A DNA stretch of 64,000 nucleotides. Origin: Oxobacter pfennigii. Its GTDB lineage: Bacteria; Bacillota; Clostridia; Clostridiales; Oxobacteraceae. Below, piece after piece: positions 32,009 through 40,429 of the stretch (positions are counted from its first letter, which is position 1; every line of letters starts with the position of its first letter). The notes beneath the pieces were generated by a model. The model searched no databases. It saw only the letters and a program-made list of their open reading frames with translations, and was not told where the DNA came from. The position numbers and the translations under genes were made by a program. The stretch is from assembly GCF_001317355.1 (NCBI RefSeq), contig NZ_LKET01000039.1:124001-188000 (forward strand), given 5' to 3'.

Positions 32009-32423
32009 GGATTATCCCTCCTTTTGGAATATTGAATACCATAAATTGCTTCAAAATATTCTTTAATATATTATTATGATTTGTGACGCTGAGTTGTTAT
32101 CTTTTTTGACAGTTTTTTTATAATAAAAAGCAATTGGATATTCATCTCAATCCAAGCAAAAATAGACACATAATTTTAATTGAAATAAAATTTGCATCAA
32201 ATTATTTATATTTACGACAAAAGACATTAAAAAACTGATATTGATATGGAAATTACTGTATCTATTGGCCTCAATATTAACATATATGCTAAATTAAGGA
32301 AATTGATTTAATGTTTATTGTCGATACGTTGATATAATTGCTATTGACTATACCTCATGAAACTACAAAGTTAACAAAAATTTAATGTTAAAATATAAAT
32401 AAATTTCAACGGGAGGGATATGA
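32009..32423. other. AT-rich intergenic region
   Basis: Gap between divergent genes. It contains the leader of the peptidase G2 gene on the left and, before 32424, TTGACTAT-type sequence at 32346-32353 as a possible promoter element. Very AT-rich; no ORF, repeat or convincing structured RNA seen. Confidence 0.4.
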
Positions 32424-32795
32424 ATGGATTCTAGACATATAGAGTTATATTCATCTTCACAGACAATCGAAGGTTTTTTAAGAAAGAGACAAGCTATATA
32501 CAGATATATACTTATAGAAACTCATAAGGAAATCGAATTTGGAAGTAAAAAGATTGATTTACCCTGTTTTGGTATTGAAATTGTACGTGAAGAACTGACT
32601 GGTGACGGTGCAGGCTGTATTGAAAAAGACAGCATAGAGTTTTTAACTACATACAGATATAAAGCCGTGCAGCTGCTTAAAAAATTGTATGATAACACAG
32701 TCTCTCCTCTGCATCTTATTGATATAGCAGGAATATATGCTGACGAATGGATTAAGGATTTTGATGAGCAGTTAAGCGCCATGGCAGTACAATGA
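32424..32795 (+). CDS. small conserved Clostridia protein (DUF6514-like)
   Basis: 123 residues, no signal peptide or membrane segment. It resembles the DUF6514-type Clostridia family: an arginine-rich start (TIEGFLRKRQAIYRYIL), GIEIVREELTGDGAGCIEKDSIEFLTTYRYKAVQLLKKLYDNTVSPLHLIDIAGIYADEW. The family assignment is by recollection of this core and is moderate. GGGAGGG precedes the ATG. It is a single-gene unit with its own terminator; function unknown. Confidence 0.7.
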   Translation: MDSRHIELYSSSQTIEGFLRKRQAIYRYILIETHKEIEFGSKKIDLPCFGIEIVREELTGDGAGCIEKDSIEFLTTYRYKAVQLLKKLYDNTVSPLHLIDIAGIYADEWIKDFDEQLSAMAVQ

Positions 32796-32832
32796 GAATT
32801 TGAATATTATAAAGTATTAAAATGCATTTTTA

Positions 32833-32886
32833 AACCTGGGTTGACGGTTAGAAGCTATCTAATTTAAGGCCCGGTTTTTTCATTTT
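32833..32886 (+). terminator. terminator after 32424 gene
   Basis: AACCTGGG and CCCGGTT form an imperfect stem (one bulge) around a 31-base AT-rich loop, followed by TTTTTTCATTTTT. Confidence 0.6.
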
Positions 32887-33076
32887 TCTGAAATGGAGTT
32901 GCATAAAAAAACTTATAAAAAATTTATAAAAGCTGAAACTTTAAGAGCATTTGTGCGTCTATATATATAAGGCGGCAAATATATTGTATTATTCATCAAT
33001 TTGCGGATTAAGCGGTGGGAACACATTACATCTTAAAAGTTTATTGCGCCTTATAATAAATTCTTGAGGTGATTAT

Positions 33077-33232
33077 ATGAGAAAATTCTTCCTGATAATG
33101 ACTATTTTGATACTCATATCTCTTTTATCCATGGGTGTGTATCAAAAATTAGAAGATATGGAAACTAAAAAGAATCAGCCGGTAAAAAGCAGTGTCGAAA
33201 AAACGCTTCCATCAGGAAGCTTTTTTATATAA
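33077..33232 (+). CDS. 51-residue single-pass membrane peptide
   Basis: Short ORF: MRKFFLIMTILILISLLSMG is a positively charged start plus one hydrophobic helix, followed by a polar tail (VYQKLEDMETKKNQPVKSS) on the outside. TTGAGGTG lies seven bases before the ATG. The tail codons for TLPSGSFF form a GCTTCC-ATCA-GGAAGC stem with a T-run, so the coding end doubles as a terminator. I do not recognise the peptide. It could be a membrane-anchored regulator or an uncleaved signal-anchor. Confidence 0.6.
   Translation: MRKFFLIMTILILISLLSMGVYQKLEDMETKKNQPVKSSVEKTLPSGSFFI
33209..33226 (+). terminator. terminator overlapping the end of the small ORF
   Basis: GCTTCC and GGAAGC around a four-base ATCA loop, followed by six T. 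It lies wholly within the last codons of the 51-residue ORF. Confidence 0.7.
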
Positions 33233-33362
33233 TAAGAAAGTTTTCTTTCCTATTATATAAAAAAGAGGATTGCATAGGACGGGACGTCCTTGCCGTCAAG
33301 TGGGGGTGCTTCGAAGGGTCACATAGGTCCTTTTTCGGTAAGTTGCGCAGCAACTTTTTTTA
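33233..33362. repeat. dispersed intergenic repeat, copy 2
   Basis: Shares with the 18.5-kb copy the opening GAAA...TTTCCTATTATA hairpin, AGGATTGCA, the GGACGGGACGTCCTTGCCGT core, ACATAGGTCC and a GCAGCAACTTTTTTT tail. The middle differs. It directly follows the small ORF and lies before acpS. Confidence 0.7.
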
Positions 33363-33467
33363 ATTTGGGGATAAATATTTTATTCTTTACCGGCTTTGAT
33401 ATATACTATACTGTAAAGATTGTTAATAATTACATATAGAATATAAAGTTACAAGGGGTTTTTACTT

Positions 33468-33848
33468 ATGTCCATTAAAGGAACGGGTATTGATATAATT
33501 GAAATAGAGAGAATAAAAAATGCTGCAGATAAAAACAGCACATTTTTAATCAAGGTATTTACAATGGCAGAAATTGAATATTTCAGGGAGAAGAAATTAA
33601 GCCCAATGAACATAGCCGGCAACTTTGCCGCTAAGGAAGCGGTTTTAAAAGCCTTAGGCACGGGTTTGCGGGAAATGGGCTGGAAGGATATTGAGATTAT
33701 GAGAGATGAATTGGGAAAGCCTTTTGTTGTCCTCTGCAATAATGCATTGAATATAGCTAAAAGCAGAGGTATAGATACAATCCATATATCCATTTCCCAC
33801 TGCAGGGATTATGCCGTCGCCCAAGCTGTGGCTGAGGGAGGAGTATAG
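33468..33848 (+). CDS. acpS: holo-[acyl-carrier-protein] synthase
   Basis: Transfers 4'-phosphopantetheine from CoA to apo-acyl carrier protein. The 126-residue protein has the Mg-binding GTGIDIIEIERI start, FTMAEIEYF near residue 26, the key GNFAAKEAVLKALGTGL motif near residue 45 and ISISHCRDYAVAQAV at the end. GGGG precedes the ATG. The next gene, nnr, starts two bases after its stop, the conserved acpS-nnr arrangement of Firmicutes, so both are in one operon with the downstream lipoprotein and alr genes. Confidence 0.95.
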   Translation: MSIKGTGIDIIEIERIKNAADKNSTFLIKVFTMAEIEYFREKKLSPMNIAGNFAAKEAVLKALGTGLREMGWKDIEIMRDELGKPFVVLCNNALNIAKSRGIDTIHISISHCRDYAVAQAVAEGGV

Positions 33849-33849
33849 T

Positions 33850-35415
33850 ATGAAGATAGCTGATTCCAAGGAAATGAAGGCAATTGACAATTATGCCATA
33901 CAGAATTTTGGAATCCCCGGCATAGTGCTGATGGAAAATGCCGCTATAAAGGTGGCAAAGCATGTATTAGGGGCCATTTTTAGGCTTAAAGGCAAAAGAA
34001 TTACCCTTATCTGCGGAAAAGGAAACAACGGCGGCGACGGCTTTGCTGTTGCCAGGCTGCTTTATGTTTCCGGTATAAAGATTGATGTTTATCTTATAGG
34101 GAATGATAAAGACATCAAAGGAGATGCTCTTATAAATTACAAAATATTAAATAATATAGGGCTTAAGGTTACTTCTATAGATGCTCAAAATCTTGCAGAG
34201 CTTTACGATAATTTAAAAAGCTGTGATATTATAATAGATGCTATTTTAGGTACAGGAACCAGGGGGGAGGTTACGGGATTATATAAGAAATCAATTGATT
34301 TAATCAATGGATCACAGGCGTATGTTATATCTGTTGATATTCCCTCGGGGATTGATGCCGATACTGGAAAAATATTAGGCACAGCAGTCAGGGCAGATAA
34401 AACTGTGACCTTTGTAATTCCAAAAATCGGTCTATATACATATCCTGGAGCAGCCTTCACGGGAGAAATTGCGGTGGAGGATATATCAATTCCATGTGAA
34501 GCAATTGAAAAGCAGAATATATCCGTAAACCTTCTGACTCCCGAATATATAAAAGGCCTGCTGCCTGTAAGGCGGAAGGATACCAATAAGGGAAGCTACG
34601 GAAGGGCTGTTATAATAGGAGGCTCTGAAAATATGATGGGGGCTCCCGCCATGTCAGGACTTGCCGCCCTTAAAAGCGGTGCGGGAATTGTGGAAGTTTG
34701 CGTACCCCAATCCATTAAGGAAAGAGTTGCTCCTGTATTAATGGAAGCAATTGTACATGGGCTTGATGAAAAAGACGGCACAATTTCTTTAAGTTCCCTT
34801 GATAAAATAAAGAATATCATAAAAAAGGCATCCAGCCTTTCAATTGGACCCGGAATTTCAAAAAGTGACGATTTAAAAAAGCTTCTCTTTTCCCTTATCG
34901 AATTTTCTGATATACCCTTAATTATAGATGCCGACGGACTTAATATTCTATCTGAAGATACAAGCATTCTAAGAAAGGCTAAGGGCCAGATTATCATAAC
35001 TCCCCATCCGGGAGAAATGTCCAGACTTATTGGAAAAAGCATTGATTACATCCAGATAAACCGGACTGAATGTGCAAGGGAATTTTCCTCCATATACAAT
35101 GTAATTACCCTGTTAAAGGGTACAAATACAATTATTGCACAGCCTTCCGGGGAAGTTTATATAAATCCTACCGGCAACCCCGGAATGGCAAAGGGAGGTT
35201 CCGGCGATGTATTGACAGGCATCATATCCTCTTTTGCGGCTATGGGATTAAAGCCTATAGGCGCAGTAAATGCCGGCGTATATATACATGGATTGGCCGG
35301 TGATTTAGCCTCAAAGGAATTGGGGGAATACGGCATGAAAGCAGGAGATATTATTGAATTTATTCCTGCGGCTATAAAATCAATAATGCTTTACGAGGTA
35401 ATAACAAAGAAATAA
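33850..35415 (+). CDS. nnr: bifunctional NAD(P)H-hydrate epimerase / ADP-dependent dehydratase
   Basis: Repairs damaged NADH and NADPH hydrates. The N-terminal YjeF (NnrE) domain, residues ~1-210, has MKAIDNYAIQNFGIPGIVLMENAA and CGKGNNGGDGFAVARLL. The C-terminal carbohydrate-kinase-like (NnrD) domain, ~225-520, has GSYGRAVIIGGSENMMGAPAMSGLAALKSGAG, IDADGLNIL, TPHPGEMSRL and the ATP/ADP-binding GNPGMAKGGSGDVLTG. The start ATG 33850 follows the acpS stop and is preceded by GAGGGAGGAG; earlier in-frame codons lie inside acpS. 521 residues. Confidence 0.95.
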   Translation: MKIADSKEMKAIDNYAIQNFGIPGIVLMENAAIKVAKHVLGAIFRLKGKRITLICGKGNNGGDGFAVARLLYVSGIKIDVYLIGNDKDIKGDALINYKILNNIGLKVTSIDAQNLAELYDNLKSCDIIIDAILGTGTRGEVTGLYKKSIDLINGSQAYVISVDIPSGIDADTGKILGTAVRADKTVTFVIPKIGLYTYPGAAFTGEIAVEDISIPCEAIEKQNISVNLLTPEYIKGLLPVRRKDTNKGSYGRAVIIGGSENMMGAPAMSGLAALKSGAGIVEVCVPQSIKERVAPVLMEAIVHGLDEKDGTISLSSLDKIKNIIKKASSLSIGPGISKSDDLKKLLFSLIEFSDIPLIIDADGLNILSEDTSILRKAKGQIIITPHPGEMSRLIGKSIDYIQINRTECAREFSSIYNVITLLKGTNTIIAQPSGEVYINPTGNPGMAKGGSGDVLTGIISSFAAMGLKPIGAVNAGVYIHGLAGDLASKELGEYGMKAGDIIEFIPAAIKSIMLYEVITKK

Positions 35416-35486
35416 TATGAATATATATTATATAGCTTGAAGCTAGAAGCTTCCCATTATTTTAGACATTGAAGGGAGAATGTTTT

Positions 35487-36122
35487 TTGAAAAAGTTCAG
35501 GCTATATATATTGATTATACTGATTATCATATTAGCCCAGGGATGTTCAAAACCGGGAGAGGATGACTTCTCAAAGGCTCACAAAATGCTTTCGGGGCTT
35601 GAAAGCTATACCACGACAGCCGAAATTATTATAAGAGGTAATAAATTAGTGGGAAGCTATATAGTGAAGCAGCATTTCAAATACCCTGACAGATACCGAT
35701 TGGAAACAGTCAGCCCGGATGACAAGCGGGGAAAGATAACCATATATGATGGATATGGTATATGGATATATAACCCCCAGATAAATCAGACATATACTAT
35801 GGAAAATTTCAAAGAGGTTGAAGAATCGGGTATGTTTCCCGGGTATTTTGCCAAAAACCTTTTTTCGGGTGAAGAAGCAGTGTATGATATAATGAGGGAC
35901 GGTGAAGCGGAATACATAACCATAAAGGTTTTAATTCCGGGTACCAACCCTTACAGAAAGCACCAAATATTATATATTGATAAAGAAAAGATGATTCCTG
36001 TAAAAATGGAAGTATTGGATTCATCGGGGAATACCACCATTACGGTTTATTACAGGGATTTTAAATATAACGAAGAATTGGATGAAGATATATTTAAGAG
36101 GATGGTTGCCGAAAGTTTATAG
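35487..36122 (+). CDS. GerS-like germination lipoprotein (LolA-fold)
   Basis: Extracytoplasmic lipoprotein of LolA/LolB-like fold. TTG 35487 is chosen because GAAGGGAG is nine bases upstream and it begins a lipobox signal peptide (LAQGC, Cys20). The mature part has SKAHKMLSGLESYTTTAEIIIRGNKLVGSYIVKQHFKYPDRYRLE and the strand pairs DGYGIWIYNPQINQTYTM and MIPVKMEVLDSSGNTTITVYYRDFKYNEELDEDIF, typical of GerS-type proteins. In Clostridioides difficile gerS lies next to an alanine racemase gene and is needed for cortex degradation during germination. The next gene here is alr, supporting the call. The alternative is a general LolA-like lipoprotein. Confidence 0.75.
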   Translation: MKKFRLYILIILIIILAQGCSKPGEDDFSKAHKMLSGLESYTTTAEIIIRGNKLVGSYIVKQHFKYPDRYRLETVSPDDKRGKITIYDGYGIWIYNPQINQTYTMENFKEVEESGMFPGYFAKNLFSGEEAVYDIMRDGEAEYITIKVLIPGTNPYRKHQILYIDKEKMIPVKMEVLDSSGNTTITVYYRDFKYNEELDEDIFKRMVAESL

Positions 36123-36155
36123 CCAAAGGCTTCACAGTAACCAAGGAGGAAAGCT

Positions 36156-37325
36156 ATGTTTAAAGATTTCAGGCCGATATGGGCAGAAATAAACCTTGAC
36201 AATTTTGATCATAATATCAAGTCTATAAAAAATCTGATAGGAAAAAATACTGAATTAATAAGCGTCATAAAGGCTGACGGATACGGTCACGGAGCAATTG
36301 AGCTTGCACAAATCTGCCTTGAAAACCATGTGGAATGGATGGCGGTAGCTATTTTGGATGAAGCGCTGGAGCTACGGGCGGCAGGTATTAAAAACCCCAT
36401 ATTGATATTAGGTTACACGCCTTATAATATGGCAGAGGTTATTGTGAATTCCGGCTTAAGCCAGACCTGCTATTCCTATGAGCTGGCTAAATCTTTATCG
36501 GAAGCGGCGGTAAAGCTTGGAAAGATTGCAAAAGCCCATATAACCGTGGACACCGGTATGGGCAGGTTAGGCTTTTTGCCTCATGAGGAAAGCGCCGATA
36601 TAATAAAGGAAATTAGCTGCCTTCCTAACCTTAAGATTGAGGGATTATATACTCATTTTGCAACTGCAGATGAAAAGGATAAGGAGTATGCAAACAATCA
36701 ATATGAAAGATATAACGAATTCTTAAGAATGCTTGAAGCAAGAGGAATTGAGGTTTCGATGAAGCACGCCGGAAACAGCGCTGCTTTAATGGATCTTCCT
36801 CATACCAATCTGGACGCAGTCAGGCCGGGTATAATACAATATGGGCTATACCCATCAGACCAGGTATTTAAAGAAAGGCTTAAATTAAAGCCTGTTATGT
36901 CAATTAAAGCAAATATAGTTCATGTCAAGGAAGTCGATGCCGGTACGCCCATAAGCTACGGAAGGAAGTTCATAACAGAGAGAAAGAGCAAAATTGCAAC
37001 ATTGCCATTAGGTTATGCCGACGGTTTTACAAGGCTTCTTTTTGGCAAAGCTCATGTTATAGTCAATGGCAAATATGCTCCCATTGTAGGGAGGATATGC
37101 ATGGATCAGTGCATGGTAGACGTAACGGATATAAAAGAAGTCAATGTAGGTGACGAAGTAATCATAATGGGCAGCGACGGAAACCTTGAAATTTCCGCAG
37201 ATGATATTGCAGCAGCACTTGGTACTATTAATTATGAGATAGTATGCATGGTAAGCAGGCGTGTTCCCAGGGTGTATATAAGAAAAGGCGAAATAGTAAA
37301 GGTAAAAAATTACCTTGTCAGATAA
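36156..37325 (+). CDS. alr: alanine racemase
   Basis: PLP enzyme interconverting L- and D-alanine for peptidoglycan, and in spore-formers controlling alanine germinants. The PLP lysine is Lys39 in SVIKADGYGHG. HAGNSAALMDLPHTNLDAVRPGIIQYG lies near residue 205, and the catalytic tyrosine of the partner subunit is in PISYGRKF near residue 267. C-terminal GRICMDQCMVDVT carries the substrate-contact residues. At 389 residues it is full length. AAGGAGG precedes the ATG. It follows the GerS-like gene by 33 bases and is probably in the acpS-nnr operon. Confidence 0.96.
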   Translation: MFKDFRPIWAEINLDNFDHNIKSIKNLIGKNTELISVIKADGYGHGAIELAQICLENHVEWMAVAILDEALELRAAGIKNPILILGYTPYNMAEVIVNSGLSQTCYSYELAKSLSEAAVKLGKIAKAHITVDTGMGRLGFLPHEESADIIKEISCLPNLKIEGLYTHFATADEKDKEYANNQYERYNEFLRMLEARGIEVSMKHAGNSAALMDLPHTNLDAVRPGIIQYGLYPSDQVFKERLKLKPVMSIKANIVHVKEVDAGTPISYGRKFITERKSKIATLPLGYADGFTRLLFGKAHVIVNGKYAPIVGRICMDQCMVDVTDIKEVNVGDEVIIMGSDGNLEISADDIAAALGTINYEIVCMVSRRVPRVYIRKGEIVKVKNYLVR

Positions 37326-37537
37326 AAAATATTGTACTATTCGGGTGTAACATAATTTTTGCCGGTTAGGCTATTGTTTCCATAAGTGTAAAGTATAACT
37401 TGTTGGATTATTAATTGTAAATGGTTATAATAGTAATAACGCTTTGCCTTTTAGCAACTTATAAAATTTTGTGTTATTTATTTATTAAATGGAAATAATG
37501 ATATTAATGTGCAGTACCGGCAGCGGCTCTCAATAGT

Positions 37538-37567
37538 TTGACACCCCAAGTGTACATACATTATAAT
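37538..37567 (+). promoter_or_regulatory. promoter of the ndoAI-ndoA operon
   Basis: TTGACA (37538-37543), 18-base spacer and TATAAT (37562-37567), 45 bases before the antitoxin ATG. The other part of 37326-37537 shows no feature. Confidence 0.8.
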
Positions 37568-37612
37568 AAAAAAGGATACATAAGATATCTGTTTTAGGGG
37601 GTTAGTAATTTT

Positions 37613-37933
37613 ATGGCTGAATCAAAAAAAATAATTGTAGATCTCCCCGAGAGTATGCTGGATGAATTTGATGAAATTTTAATGAAAGATAATAAAAATA
37701 GAAGTGAATTTATTATGGAAGCTATAATACTATATATTGAGGAGAAAAAAAAACACAGGCTCAGAGAAAAAATGAGACTTGGTTATATTGAAATGGCAAA
37801 TATGAACCAGGAAATTGCAGAATTTGGTTTTGCCATAGATCAGATAGATCTGTGCAAATATGAAGCAAGGCTTGCGGAGTGTGATGTTATAGATGACGAT
37901 GACGGTGAAACGAGGAGATATATATTATGCTGA
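37613..37933 (+). CDS. ndoAI: ribbon-helix-helix antitoxin of MazEF/EndoAI type
   Basis: Antitoxin that neutralises and autoregulates the downstream MazF-type toxin. It has an RHH DNA-binding N-terminus ([43 protein letters not shown]) and an acidic, flexible C-terminus ([29 protein letters not shown]) that binds the toxin. 106 residues. It overlaps the toxin gene by 35 bases. The alr-ndoAI-ndoA order matches Bacillus and Clostridia chromosomes, so this is a chromosomal stress module and not a plasmid addiction system. Confidence 0.9.
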   Translation: MAESKKIIVDLPESMLDEFDEILMKDNKNRSEFIMEAIILYIEEKKKHRLREKMRLGYIEMANMNQEIAEFGFAIDQIDLCKYEARLAECDVIDDDDGETRRYILC

Positions 37934-38249
37934 TCTAAGCCCGGTCATCGGCTCTGAACAGGGTGGGGTAAGGCCCGTGCTTGTAGTTCAGAACGATATA
38001 GGCAACAAGTATAGCCCTACGGTAATTGTAGCAGCAATCACATCCCAGATTAATAAAGCAAAGCTGCCAACCCATATAGAAATTAGTTCTGATGAATACG
38101 GGTTAAACAAAGATTCAGTCATATTACTCGAACAGGTAAGGACCATCGATAAGAAAAGGCTTAAAGAGAAAATAGGCCACATAAATGAGCAGATTATGCT
38201 CAGTGTAAACGAAGGATTACAAATAAGTTTCGGCTTGAAGGATATATAA
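37899..38249 (+). CDS. ndoA: MazF/EndoA-type mRNA interferase toxin
   Basis: Sequence-specific endoribonuclease. The conserved fold is complete: [48 protein letters not shown], catalytic Arg in [20 protein letters not shown] and the later [16 protein letters not shown] with the catalytic-contact Thr/Arg. About 116 residues, as EndoA. The ATG at 37899 gives MTVKRGD, matching family N-termini; the ATG at 37893 and a GTG at 37905 are alternatives. There is no clear ribosome binding site because translation is coupled to the overlapping antitoxin gene. Confidence 0.93.
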   Translation: MTVKRGDIYYADLSPVIGSEQGGVRPVLVVQNDIGNKYSPTVIVAAITSQINKAKLPTHIEISSDEYGLNKDSVILLEQVRTIDKKRLKEKIGHINEQIMLSVNEGLQISFGLKDI

Positions 38250-38319
38250 GGAGAGAAATTCTCCTCATAAAGCTGTTGAGATATTTCAACAGCTTTTATA
38301 TTTTTAGGACTTGCTTTAA

Positions 38320-38517
38320 GGTGCGCTGTTTTGAATACTCTATTCGCTATGTTCTAGTTTTGCAAGTTCTAAGGCTCCCTGCCTTGAAAATGCAAGAATT
38401 TTTAAACTTAGCTTCGCTCAGACAATCTAAAATTCTAAGCATTTTCTGCGGCATGTCGCCAAGAACTTTTAAAGAACTCTCACAATGCTCATTACGTGTT
38501 CAAAACAAAACAGCTCC
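38320..38517. repeat. MITE-like element, copy 1 (about 198 bp)
   Basis: Bounded by imperfect terminal inverted repeats: GCTGTTTTGAATAC near 38325 and GTGTTCAAAAC...AAAACAGC ending 38514. The interior (TTTTGCAAGTTCTAAGGCTC, then CTTGAAAATGC, AATTTTTAAACTT, AGAACTCTCACAAT) is shared with the element at 45376. No ORF of note. It lies in a gap of 361 bases before the YitT gene. Confidence 0.7.
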
Positions 38518-38610
38518 TAGCCGTGGAAATCATTTTTGACATTAAATTTACACAGCAAATTTAATGATATAATTATGTAGTAAATGATTAAGGTTTAGCG
38601 GGTGATAACT

Positions 38611-39465
38611 ATGAAAAAAGTAATGAAAAGTTATGTGATAATAACCCTGGGAATAATAGTTGTGGCTATAGCCATGCACTTTTTTCTCATACCTAATGAC
38701 ATTGCCGCCGGAGGGGTATCCGGGCTGGCTATGATAGTCAACAGTTATTTTTCTTTTCTGGATATAGGGCTTTTAATGCTGATTATGAATATCATCTTAT
38801 TTATAATAGCCTTTATTCTTTTAGGCAGCAGCTTTGGAATTAAAACCATTTATGCAAGCCTGGGGATGTCAGGCGCCATATGGGCATTAGAGCACATATA
38901 TCCAATGCAGGTTCCTTTAACGAAAGATGTGCTTCTTGCAGCCTTTATAGGAACTATGCTGTCGGGGTTGGGGATGGGCATGATATTCAATGAAAATGCC
39001 TCCACCGGTGGTACGGACATCATAGCTAAAATAATGAACAGGTATATTCACATGGATATAGGCAAATCACTATTGGCTTCGGATTTTATAATCACCATAA
39101 TGGCTTCCTATACCTTCGGTGTTGAAAAGGGATTATATGCACTAATCGTTGTCATTTTAAACGGATTTATAATAGACTACTCCATAGAGGGCTTCAACAT
39201 CGCCATGCAGGTATTTATAATGTCTTCAAAATACGATATTATCGCCGAATATATAATGAATGAACTAGAAAGAGGCGTAACATTGTTTTCAGGCGAGGGA
39301 GGCTTTACAAACAAGGAAATGAAAATAATTTATTCTGTAATAAGCAGAAAGGAATTTATAAAAATCAGGGATTATATAAAGGAAGTTGATCCAAAGGCCT
39401 TCATAAGCGTAAGTAATGCCCATGAAGTCTTAGGCGAAGGCTTTAAAAGAATAGATGCGGAATAA
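38611..39465 (+). CDS. YitT family (DUF2179) membrane protein
   Basis: Membrane protein of about 284 residues: five to six hydrophobic helices in the first 200 residues (YitT family pattern FLIPNDIAAGGVSGLAMIVNSYF, STGGTDIIAKIMNRY near residue 130) and a soluble DUF2179 C-terminal domain (VTLFSGEGGFTNKEMKIIYSVISRKEFIKIRDYIKEVDPKAFISVSNAHEVLGEGF). ATG 38611 is chosen over a GTG nine bases upstream because GGGTGA is spaced correctly. Function unknown. It resembles Bacillus YvjA, which also lies near ftsEX. Confidence 0.88.
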   Translation: MKKVMKSYVIITLGIIVVAIAMHFFLIPNDIAAGGVSGLAMIVNSYFSFLDIGLLMLIMNIILFIIAFILLGSSFGIKTIYASLGMSGAIWALEHIYPMQVPLTKDVLLAAFIGTMLSGLGMGMIFNENASTGGTDIIAKIMNRYIHMDIGKSLLASDFIITIMASYTFGVEKGLYALIVVILNGFIIDYSIEGFNIAMQVFIMSSKYDIIAEYIMNELERGVTLFSGEGGFTNKEMKIIYSVISRKEFIKIRDYIKEVDPKAFISVSNAHEVLGEGFKRIDAE

Positions 39466-39487
39466 GCCAGGACGCTTTTCTTAAAAA

Positions 39488-39532
39488 ACCTATATCGTGG
39501 TTGTATCAGCGACCATGATATAGGTTTTTTAT
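39488..39532 (+). terminator. terminator after the YitT-family gene
   Basis: AACCTATATCGTGGT and ACCATGATATAGGTT form a 15-bp stem around TGTATCAGCG, then TTTTTTATAT. The 39533-39742 gap then holds the ftsE promoter zone (TATGATATAATAG at 39626-39638). Confidence 0.9.
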
Positions 39533-39742
39533 ATATTCTACATGTATACTCATCAGTTTAATTAAGCAATAGCAAAATATGTAAAAAAAATTATTTTTAT
39601 AAGGTTTTTAATATAACTATAAAGTATGATATAATAGTTCCGTGGAACCATTTCGACACAAAACTTACCAAGAGGCTTTGGTGTTCGGATGGTTTGACGT
39701 AATTTTTATTAATCTTGTCGAAACCAGGAGCTGTTAAAAATT

Positions 39743-40429
39743 ATGATAGAATTGACGCATATATCCAAAATATATAATGAAAATATAATGGCACTTTCCA
39801 ATATAAACCTAAGGATTGATAAAGGCGAATTCGTATTTCTGGTAGGCCCCAGCGGAGCCGGAAAGTCTACATTCATCAAAATGATGCTCAAGGAAATAGA
39901 CCCCACTTCAGGCAATATCATTGTCAACAACGTAAACCTCTCCAAATTAAAAAGAAGAGAAATTCCATATTACAGAAGGAACATCGGCATGGTGTTTCAG
40001 GATTTCAGGCTCATTCCGGAAATGACGGTATATGAAAATGTATCCTTTGCCATGCATGTTATAGAAGCATCTTCTAGGGATATAAGGAGGAGGGTGCCCC
40101 TGGTATTGAGTATGGTGGGCTTAAGCAAAAAAGCCAATTCATTGCCCGGGCAATTATCCGGGGGGGAGCAGCAGAGGGTATCACTTGCAAGAGCCATTGT
40201 TAACAATCCTTCCGTACTTATAGCGGACGAGCCTACGGGAAATTTGGACCCCGAAACATCCCGGGGTATCATGGAGCTTTTAAAGGATATAAATAATTCC
40301 GGAACTACTGTGATTATGGCAACCCATGCAAAAGACATTGTGGACAGTATGAAGAAAAGAGTTGTAGCCCTTGAAAAGGGAGTCCTTATAAGGGATGAAC
40401 AAAAAGGGGGTTATGGATATGAAGATTAA
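39743..40429 (+). CDS. ftsE: cell division ATP-binding protein FtsE
   Basis: ATPase of the FtsEX complex at the division septum. It gates peptidoglycan hydrolases outside the cell. Walker A is GPSGAGKST near residue 34, the FtsE-specific Q-loop VFQDFRLIPEMTVYENV near residue 82, signature LSGGEQQRVSLARAI, Walker B LIADEPTGNLDPETS and switch His in ATHAKDIVD. The 228-residue length is exact for FtsE. The C-terminus overlaps ftsX. AGGAG precedes the ATG. Confidence 0.97.
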   Translation: MIELTHISKIYNENIMALSNINLRIDKGEFVFLVGPSGAGKSTFIKMMLKEIDPTSGNIIVNNVNLSKLKRREIPYYRRNIGMVFQDFRLIPEMTVYENVSFAMHVIEASSRDIRRRVPLVLSMVGLSKKANSLPGQLSGGEQQRVSLARAIVNNPSVLIADEPTGNLDPETSRGIMELLKDINNSGTTVIMATHAKDIVDSMKKRVVALEKGVLIRDEQKGGYGYED

